Source of the DNA: Betaproteobacteria bacterium
Lineage (GTDB): Bacteria > Pseudomonadota > Gammaproteobacteria > Burkholderiales > SG8-41
Assembly (NCBI GenBank): GCA_025356695.1
Contig: JANXSE010000169.1
Span: forward strand, 1 to 6,429
Length of the DNA stretch: 6,429 bases
Direction: 5' to 3'
Shown piece after piece: positions 1 through 6,429 of the stretch (position 1 is the first letter of the stretch; each line of letters opens with the position of its first letter). Under the pieces are notes generated by a model. It did no database searches. It was not told the origin of the DNA and saw only the letters and a program-made list of their open reading frames with translations. Made by a program: the position numbers and the translations under genes.

Positions 1-990
1 CGAATCGTTCCAGCCGTGGCACACCGCGGTAATCGGCCCGCGCCCGCCGGCCACAAACAGCTGCAGCGTTGCCGGATTCTTCACCGCTTTGATCAGATAG
101 TCATCATCGTCCGGATCGGCGCCCATCGCACGCGCGCGTTCCGGCCGCCAGTTGCCGCCGTTGCGAATGTCGCCCTGGCGGCGCACCGCCAGTTCGCATA
201 GCCGCGCATGCACGTCAGCGCGACTCATGCCCGCCGCGGCGCACAGGCCGGCGTGCTGCGGGCTCATCGCCACTGCAATGCCTGAGGCAAACCACATATG
301 CCATGAACCGGTGGACGTCATCGAATCGGCAATGCCGCGCAGCAGGCGTCCCGGTTCGGTGCTGACATCGTCGAAATGCAGGCGCGGCGCCTCAACCATC
401 ACGGCGCTGATCACGTTGTCCTCGGGTTTGTAGCCGTGCGACTCTGCAAGACTGGGCCACGGACTCAATTCTGAATTTTCGGTGAGGCAGGCGCTGTAAC
501 GGATCGGTGAACTGAAGATCGTCGCCGAGCTGCCGCCGGGTATGCCGTCGCCGACATTCAGCAAGAGCAAACGGATCGCGCGGCCGATCGACGTATTGGC
601 ACGAAAGCCCGGGCCGAAACAACCGTTGCCGCCGTGCAGGCCGATCTGTTTTGCGTACGGCCCGTTGACGATCATGAGCGGCGCCACACCGTGCATTGTG
701 CATTGCACGCCGCCGAGATTGAATGCCTCGCGCGTGATGATTTCAACCGCACCGATCACCACCGGCAGATATTCGGGTTTGCAGCCGGCCATCAATGCAT
801 GAATCGCAATCGTGCGCACACTGGCCGGCTCGCCGGCCGGCGCGATGTAACCGATGATTTTCTCAGGATCGAGCTTTGTGCCGGCGAGCATCCACTGCAC
901 GCGCTCTGCGGTGGGCGTGACCACCGGCAGGCCGTCCGACCATTCCTTCTGCAGGAAAAATTCGAATTCGTCGACTTTCGCCACCGTCAT
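1..990 (-). CDS. Uncharacterised protein, paralogue of the neighbouring selenoprotein's C-terminal domain (3' end outside window)
   Basis: The reverse frame is open from the ATG at 988-990 to the window edge (330 codons, no stop). I do not recognise a characterised enzyme family. The protein aligns by eye with residues about 200-537 of the upstream selenoprotein. Shared blocks in the same order are W-S/T-D-G-L-P-V (residues 17-23 here), M-A-G-C-K-P with a conserved Cys (C70), L/M-I-V-N-G-P (106-111), G-R-A-x-x-L-x-L-x-N-x-G, E-N-x-x-x-S-P-W, a S-P-x-H-A block and a late V-A-G-G-x-G. It has several further Cys residues (C97, C124 and others). It has no signal peptide and no UGSC-type N-terminal domain. 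It starts just after the selenoprotein stop, so the two are very likely co-transcribed. Compared with the paralogue, about 10-25 residues are missing past the window edge. Its function is unknown; a metal- or thiol-dependent partner of the selenoprotein is only a guess. Confidence 0.85.
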   Translation of the reverse strand, partial: MTVAKVDEFEFFLQKEWSDGLPVVTPTAERVQWMLAGTKLDPEKIIGYIAPAGEPASVRTIAIHALMAGCKPEYLPVVIGAVEIITREAFNLGGVQCTMHGVAPLMIVNGPYAKQIGLHGGNGCFGPGFRANTSIGRAIRLLLLNVGDGIPGGSSATIFSSPIRYSACLTENSELSPWPSLAESHGYKPEDNVISAVMVEAPRLHFDDVSTEPGRLLRGIADSMTSTGSWHMWFASGIAVAMSPQHAGLCAAAGMSRADVHARLCELAVRRQGDIRNGGNWRPERARAMGADPDDDDYLIKAVKNPATLQLFVAGGRGPITAVCHGWNDS

Positions 991-996
991 CCTCCC
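982..996 (-). promoter_or_regulatory. Ribosome binding site that leaves ATG versus GTG start open
   Basis: On the minus strand GGGAGG (991-996) directly abuts the ATG at 988-990, which is too close for normal initiation. Two codons later an in-frame GTG (982-984) lies at an ideal 6-nt spacing. The GTG may therefore be the true start, shortening the protein by two residues. The Shine-Dalgarno lies just after the TAG stop (999-1001) of the upstream gene, so translational coupling is likely. Confidence 0.6.
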
Positions 997-998
997 GG

Positions 999-2612
999 CT
1001 ATTTCGCGCCGCCGGTTTTGCTTCGAATCAACCGCGTCACCGGCTCGTAGCTGAACGAGGTCGGCACGAACTGCGAGTGTATGCCCGCGCCGCCGGCGAC
1101 GACGATATTAATGTCGTTGACGCGGTCGGCGACGCCGATGTGATCGGGATCGCCAGCGATCTCGAACCAGCGCGAACGGCGATGGTGCAAACCGACCACG
1201 CTGCGCTCGGCAAAACGAGTCAACGGGATGCGCGCTTTCTCGAAGAAATACTGCTTGATCTTCTGTTTGTCGAAGCCGTCGCGCGCCAGCGTCTGCGCAT
1301 GCTCGGGGCTCAGCACGAACAGCGGCCCAGTCGGGAAGATGATGTTGTTGTGGCCGAGGCCAGTCAACGCACCGACGAAATGGTCGAGGATTTCCTCACC
1401 GGTTTCGCAGCCATAGGTGAAGACGTTCTGCGGCGACGAACCACCGATTGCGGTGACCGTGCTGTCTTCACGTTTGAAACCACGCTCGACGTGCAGCGGG
1501 TCCCACGGCGATTCGTCTTCGTTCTCGGCAATGCAGAACGTGTACTTGCCGCAGTGGCCGTGGGTCGCCATATCGGTTTCACCGGGCAGATCGCCGCCGA
1601 TGTTGCGCAATATCAGTTGCAACGCGCGGCCGGTGGTCGCGTTGGCACGGTTGCCCTGGCCGAACACATTGCCGCGCGCATTCATGCCCAGTTGCTTGAC
1701 GATGGGACCGTTGACGATCAGCAGGGCCGAACCGGTGTTGGTCGCGGTCTGGATGCCGTAGAGGCGGATGTTGTCGTCGAGCACCGCGTCGAGTGCGGCC
1801 AGCACCACCGGAAAGTACGCCGGCTTGCAACCCGCCATCACGGCGTTGATGGCGAGTTTTTCGATCGTCGCGATGCGCATGCGCGGCGGAATCGGGCCGA
1901 CGGTTTCCTGCGGATCGCGATCGGTTGCGGCCAGCATGGCGGCCACGCTCTCGACGGTCGGTGCCGTCACCGGCAGGCCGTCGGTCCAGCCATGGGTGAA
2001 GAAAAATTCTTCGAGTGCGACCGGGTCGGCATCGATTTCGATGCGGTCTTCGAGGATGTCTTCGCCGAGTGCACCGCGCGCGGCCGCGCCTTCAAGCAGC
2101 GCTTTCGCGATCGACTGCGCGGCATCGGCGGCGCGGCCTTCGACCAGCGAGCGCGAGGCGGTGTGCATCGGATGCGGAATTTCGACGATCGGCAGTGCCG
2201 CAAAACCGCGGCCGGCAGCCTGCACGCGCGCCGCACCGGCAAAGGCAGTGCTGCAAATGGTTGCGGTCGGAATGCCGTGCGCTTCCAGTTTGACGCCATC
2301 AGCCACGCTGATGGAAGCGGAAGTTCCTCAGTCGCCGTAACACTGCACGACGGCAGCGCATTTGACGAGTTCGGCCAGGTCGCCGTCAGCCAGCTCGTCT
2401 TTCGGCGCGCGCTTGCGCACCGTCACGTTGGTGCCGATGCCGTAGTTCTCGCGCAGCAGCGCGCCGACGCGTGCGATGAAATGGTCAGCGTTCTGTTTGC
2501 TGTTATCGACAAAGCCGATCATCGCGCCCTTGAGATCGGCGATGCGCGTGGCGCCGGTGATGGGCGCGACCGGCTGCGAGACTTTCGGATTGAGTATGGT
2601 GATGGCTGCCAT
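999..2612 (-). CDS. Predicted selenoprotein: UGSC-type domain fused to an uncharacterised C-terminal domain, Sec at residue 95
   Basis: Start is ATG at 2610-2612, preceded by AGGAG (2619-2623) at 6-nt spacing. The frame runs through one in-frame UGA (2328-2330) to TAG at 999-1001: 537 residues if UGA is read as selenocysteine. Residues 1 to about 175 look like the UGSC (seleno)protein family: an N-P-K strand near the start, a G-F-V-D-N-S-K loop (33-39), C-Y-G-D-Sec-G-T-S-A-S (91-100), a D-G-x-x-L-E helix, G-I-P-T (113-116) and an H-P pair (147-148). The usual fourth motif residue Cys is Ser (S98). Residues about 200-537 form a second domain with W-T-D-G-L-P-V (from 209) and M-A-G-C-K-P (C262), duplicated in the next gene. 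No signal peptide or membrane span is visible, so it is probably cytoplasmic. A redox or selenium/sulfur role is inferred; the reaction is unknown. Automatic annotation would split it in two at the UGA. Confidence 0.82.
2296..2314 (-). promoter_or_regulatory. Candidate bacterial SECIS hairpin
   Basis: In mRNA sense the hairpin is CCAUCAGC-GUG-GCUGAUGG, a perfect 8-bp stem with a 3-nt loop that starts with G. The stem begins 13 nt and the loop 21 nt after the UGA. Known bacterial SECIS elements lie just 3' of the UGA inside the coding region, with a small apical loop carrying a G in its first two positions, at about this distance. A possible lower helix pairs CUUCC (2319-2323) with GGAAG (2282-2286). 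No bulged U like that of the E. coli fdhF element is obvious. Confidence 0.75.
2328..2330 (-). other. In-frame UGA read as selenocysteine (recoded codon)
   Basis: TGA on the minus strand follows codons for C-Y-G-D and precedes G-T-S-A-S. The same frame continues without another stop for 442 codons. UGSC-type homology spans both sides, so the codon sits inside the domain at its named active-site motif rather than between two genes. No Shine-Dalgarno lies before the first in-frame start after it, a GTG at 2304-2306. Confidence 0.82.
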
Positions 2613-2660
2613 GAAGTGCTCCTGAATACGGCCGCGGGCGGACGCCCACACTGGCCGCAG

Positions 2661-2688
2661 ATGGTAGCAAACACGGCAGAATTAACAA
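2661..2688 (-). promoter_or_regulatory. Candidate sigma-70 promoter for the selenoprotein operon
   Basis: Reading leftwards, TTGTTA (2683-2688, 4/6 match to the -35 consensus) and TACCAT (2661-2666, 4/6 match to the -10) are separated by 16 nt. Transcription would start near 2654, giving a leader of about 40 nt that holds the AGGAG ribosome binding site. Both boxes are weak, which suits an activator-dependent promoter, but the match could be chance. Confidence 0.35.
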
Positions 2689-2704
2689 GAACGATTTAGT
2701 CATT

Positions 2705-2745
2705 CCAGTATACTATTCAGTTATACATTTTTACGGGCATACTGG
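2705..2745. promoter_or_regulatory. Inverted repeat in divergent region, candidate operator of the LysR-type regulator
   Basis: CCAGTAT (2705-2711) and ATACTGG (2739-2745) are perfect 7-nt inverted arms around a 27-nt AT-rich spacer. Within it GTATAC (2708-2713) is a palindrome, and TATAC recurs at 2709-2713 and 2722-2726. The right arm ends 2 nt before the regulator ATG and could overlap its own promoter (TATACT or TATACA as a -10), which would fit autorepression. LysR-type regulators commonly bind dyads between themselves and a divergent target. Binding here is inferred. Confidence 0.4.
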
Positions 2746-2747
2746 CG

Positions 2748-5082
<2,335 letters not shown>

Positions 5083-5096
5083 CGACTCCATAACTC

Positions 5097-5181
5097 GTAG
5101 GATGGGTAGAGGCCGCAAGGCAGAAACCCATCGTTTGACGTGTGCCCTGTGATGGGTTTCGCTACGCTCTACCCATCCTAC
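5097..5181. repeat. REPIN-like element: two inverted REP hairpins with GTAG heads
   Basis: The outer arms GTAGGATGGGTAGAG (5097-5111) and CTCTACCCATCCTAC (5167-5181) are perfect 15-nt reverse complements. The inner arms GAAACCCATC (5123-5132) and GATGGGTTTC (5151-5160) are perfect over 10 nt. Each half also folds alone by GATGGGT/ACCCATC pairing (5101-5107 with 5126-5132; 5151-5157 with 5171-5177). The left half has a small GCC-GCAA-GGC hairpin (5112-5121). The GTAG tetranucleotide next to a palindrome, with two copies in inverted order, is the architecture of REP doublets mobilised by RAYT transposases; no transposase is in the window. The element may stabilise the 3' end of purB mRNA or help terminate it. 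Confidence 0.85.
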
Positions 5182-5248
5182 AAAACCATCCTCAAGTATC
5201 AGCCGCGCCAAATTCGCTTGGCGTTTGTTGCATTTGGGCAGATAATTT

Positions 5249-5986
5249 TTGTCACTTATATTTTTCCAACCAGCAATAGTTAACTGGCACTACTCACAAG
5301 TGGACTTTCTTACTTTCCTGATCAGTGCGCTCGGTGGTGGGGTAGTCGCGCTTGGCGCAGCGGCGTGGCTGTTCCGAGTATGGATTAAGCATAGGCTCGA
5401 CATTGAGCTAGCCACCCGTAAAACACAGCTTGATCAAAAGGCCGACACACTTAAGACTGAGTTGTCGATCTACGCCCACGAACAGAGCGTCGGCTTGAGT
5501 CGAATCGATGCCCAACGATCAGAAGCGGTTCTTTCCATTTGGAAGATTCTATTGGCTTGGCAAGAGATTTTCATGAACCTTACTGCGCCTAATGAACGAC
5601 TGGAAAGAAACCCAGGACAGGCGGTAACCGACTATGAACACCATGCAAAAAGCCTCATGTCCATATCTAGCGAGCTTTCTCACGAGGTGGCCAGACGCGC
5701 CATCCTATTCGATCAAGACGTCTACGCCACGATCGCACGCTGCGGCCTCGCCGTATCGAATGTCACAATAGATTTCTACGCAGAAACGTTTGAAGACGTT
5801 ACTTTCGTATCAGCCGAAGCGAAAGCACAATATCTTCCCAAAGTACAGGAGACACGCGAGAAATTGCGGGATTCGGTTGCTGGAAACGTAGACGAATTTC
5901 GCCAAGCGTTGGTGCGCGAGTTTCGTCGCATCATGACAGCGGATCGTCGTGCCGAACCTAATGCCAGCTCGCGCAGGGCGCAATAA
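5249..5986 (+). CDS. Hypothetical single-pass membrane protein with coiled coil
   Basis: The frame has 245 codons from a TTG (5249) that lies shortly after an in-frame stop (5243-5245). There is no ATG before about codon 109. A GTG at 5300 (residue 18) just ahead of the membrane segment is an alternative, and neither has a clear Shine-Dalgarno. Residues about 20-42 form one hydrophobic helix followed by positive charges, so most of the chain should be cytoplasmic. Residues about 50-95 are charged and heptad-like. The rest is helical without a recognised catalytic motif. Proteins of this plan (short N-terminal span, then a Lys/Glu-rich helix) are common in variable regions, and I know no function for them. 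GC is lower than in its neighbours (28 of 60 bases in 5401-5460), which suggests acquisition by transfer. The last few codons and the stop lie in a REP-like palindrome, so the original C-terminus may have been replaced. Confidence 0.7.
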   Translation: MSLIFFQPAIVNWHYSQVDFLTFLISALGGGVVALGAAAWLFRVWIKHRLDIELATRKTQLDQKADTLKTELSIYAHEQSVGLSRIDAQRSEAVLSIWKILLAWQEIFMNLTAPNERLERNPGQAVTDYEHHAKSLMSISSELSHEVARRAILFDQDVYATIARCGLAVSNVTIDFYAETFEDVTFVSAEAKAQYLPKVQETREKLRDSVAGNVDEFRQALVREFRRIMTADRRAEPNASSRRAQ

Positions 5987-6003
5987 GCGCAGCGCATTGC
6001 GCC
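5977..6003. repeat. REP-like palindrome overlapping a stop codon
   Basis: GGCGCAAT (5977-5984) and ATTGCGCC (5996-6003) are perfect 8-nt arms around an 11-nt loop that itself contains GCGC-A-GCGC. The TAA of the preceding gene (5984-5986) begins in the left arm. GCGCAAT...ATTGCGC palindromes of this kind recur in many proteobacterial genomes. No T-tract follows, so it is not a classical terminator. Confidence 0.65.
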
Positions 6004-6030
6004 GAATGCCGCGGACTGCAATACTGCTGC

Positions 6031-6429
6031 ATGCATTTCCTTGAACACAAAATTCCACCACCCTTGGTAGCAGCAGCAATTGCATTGGCCATGTGGCCGC
6101 TGTCCTCATTGCTACCCAAAGTCGCCGCCCCCGGGAACACACGCCTCGCGCTGGCCACCACCGTCGCACTCATCGGCATCGCCTTCGCCCTCGCCGGTGC
6201 GATCGCCTTCAGGCGCGCCAAAACCACCGTCAATCCGCTGCATCCCGAACAAACCACTTCGCTCGTCGTTGCCGGCGTCTACCGCGTGAGTCGCAATCCG
6301 ATGTACGTAGGCATGCTGCTGTGCCTGCTGGCATGGGCCGTCTATCTGGCCTCGCCGTTCTCGCTGGCCGGCCCTGTGGCGTTCATCGCGTTCATGAACC
6401 GTTTCCAGATCGGGCCTGAAGAAAAAATG
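6031..6429 (+). CDS. Isoprenylcysteine carboxyl methyltransferase-like membrane protein (3' end outside window)
   Basis: The frame is open from the ATG at 6031 to the window edge (133 codons). Residues L-E-H-K-I-P-P-P-L-V near the start are typical of a family of small bacterial membrane methyltransferases, as are T-T-V-N-P-L-H-P-E (65-73), Y-R-V-S-R-N-P-M-Y-V-G (84-94) and F-M-N-R-F-Q-I-G-P-E-E (121-131). The R-N-P-M-Y-x-G and P-E-E blocks form the S-adenosylmethionine-binding C-terminal region in ICMT/PEMT relatives. Three to four hydrophobic helices are visible (about 10-30, 40-60, 92-108, 110-122). Family members are about 150 residues, so roughly 20 are missing. The bacterial substrate is not known; isoprenylcysteine methylation is not implied. 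No strong Shine-Dalgarno precedes the ATG, and the start is chosen from the family's N-terminal motif. GC content is high again, as in purB. Confidence 0.88.
   Translation, partial: MHFLEHKIPPPLVAAAIALAMWPLSSLLPKVAAPGNTRLALATTVALIGIAFALAGAIAFRRAKTTVNPLHPEQTTSLVVAGVYRVSRNPMYVGMLLCLLAWAVYLASPFSLAGPVAFIAFMNRFQIGPEEKM

Noticed and set aside
634..1050. Plus-strand open frames in 1-1054
   Set aside because: They overlap the paralogue gene on the minus strand, lack ribosome binding sites and show no domain-like pattern.
999..2306. Separate gene starting at the GTG at 2304-2306
   Set aside because: There is no Shine-Dalgarno before it, the GTG is the loop of the hairpin, and the encoded start is mid-domain. 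It is better explained as the downstream part of the selenoprotein.
2328..2612. Stand-alone 94-residue protein ending at the UGA
   Set aside because: It would stop in the middle of the UGSC-type domain at its active-site motif, with the rest of the domain continuing in the same frame.
999..2612. Nonsense-mutated pseudogene
   Set aside because: Only one stop interrupts a long, well-conserved frame. It is UGA rather than UAA or UAG, it lies at the family's Sec position, and it is followed by a hairpin. Not fully excluded without the genome's sel genes.
2630..2656. GC-rich hairpin in the selenoprotein leader (GGCC arms around GGGC/GCCC)
   Set aside because: The pairing is short with an internal mismatch region, and no riboswitch or attenuator features are visible; such pairings are common in GC-rich DNA.
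1077..2699. 540-codon open frame on the plus strand opposite the selenoprotein gene
   Set aside because: It is rich in Arg, Asp, Val and Ala, without recognisable domains, as expected for the antisense of a GC-rich gene. The minus strand carries conserved motifs and a good ribosome binding site.
6080..6419. Two overlapping plus-strand frames inside the methyltransferase-like gene
   Set aside because: The frame from 6031 carries the family motifs; the others are rich in Pro, Ser and Arg, typical of off-frame translation.

Overview
The window looks like chromosomal DNA from a GC-rich proteobacterium, probably a betaproteobacterium. This rests on the PurB sequence, the CysB-type regulator, the codon use and the REP-type repeats; no 16S or other taxonomic marker is present.

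Left part, minus strand (1-2612): two genes read leftwards from a divergent promoter region. The first (999-2612) looks like two ORFs separated by a UGA, but the frame is continuous. The UGA lies in a motif resembling that of the UGSC selenoprotein family, and a perfect 8-bp hairpin with a G-starting loop begins 13 nt after it, as expected for a bacterial SECIS element. I therefore annotate one 537-residue selenoprotein with Sec at residue 95: an N-terminal UGSC-type domain fused to a roughly 340-residue domain of unknown function. The second gene (990 leftwards, running off the window edge) is a stand-alone paralogue of that C-terminal domain. Together they look like a two-gene redox or selenium/sulfur-related operon of unknown function.

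Middle (2613-3711): a 135-bp AT-richer divergent region with an inverted repeat, then a LysR-type regulator very close to CysB, the activator of sulfur assimilation. Two of the residues I recall as CysB's sulfate ligands are changed. Its position suggests it controls the divergent selenoprotein operon, possibly in response to a sulfur or selenium compound.

Right part (3712-6429): purB (adenylosuccinate lyase, complete, housekeeping) follows the regulator by 31 bp. It is followed by a REPIN-like repeat, a lower-GC gene for a single-pass membrane/coiled-coil protein of unknown function, a second REP-like palindrome that overlaps that gene's stop codon, and the start of a membrane methyltransferase-family gene (isoprenylcysteine carboxyl methyltransferase-like) cut by the window edge. 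The lower-GC gene bracketed by repeats looks like a later insertion between older genes.
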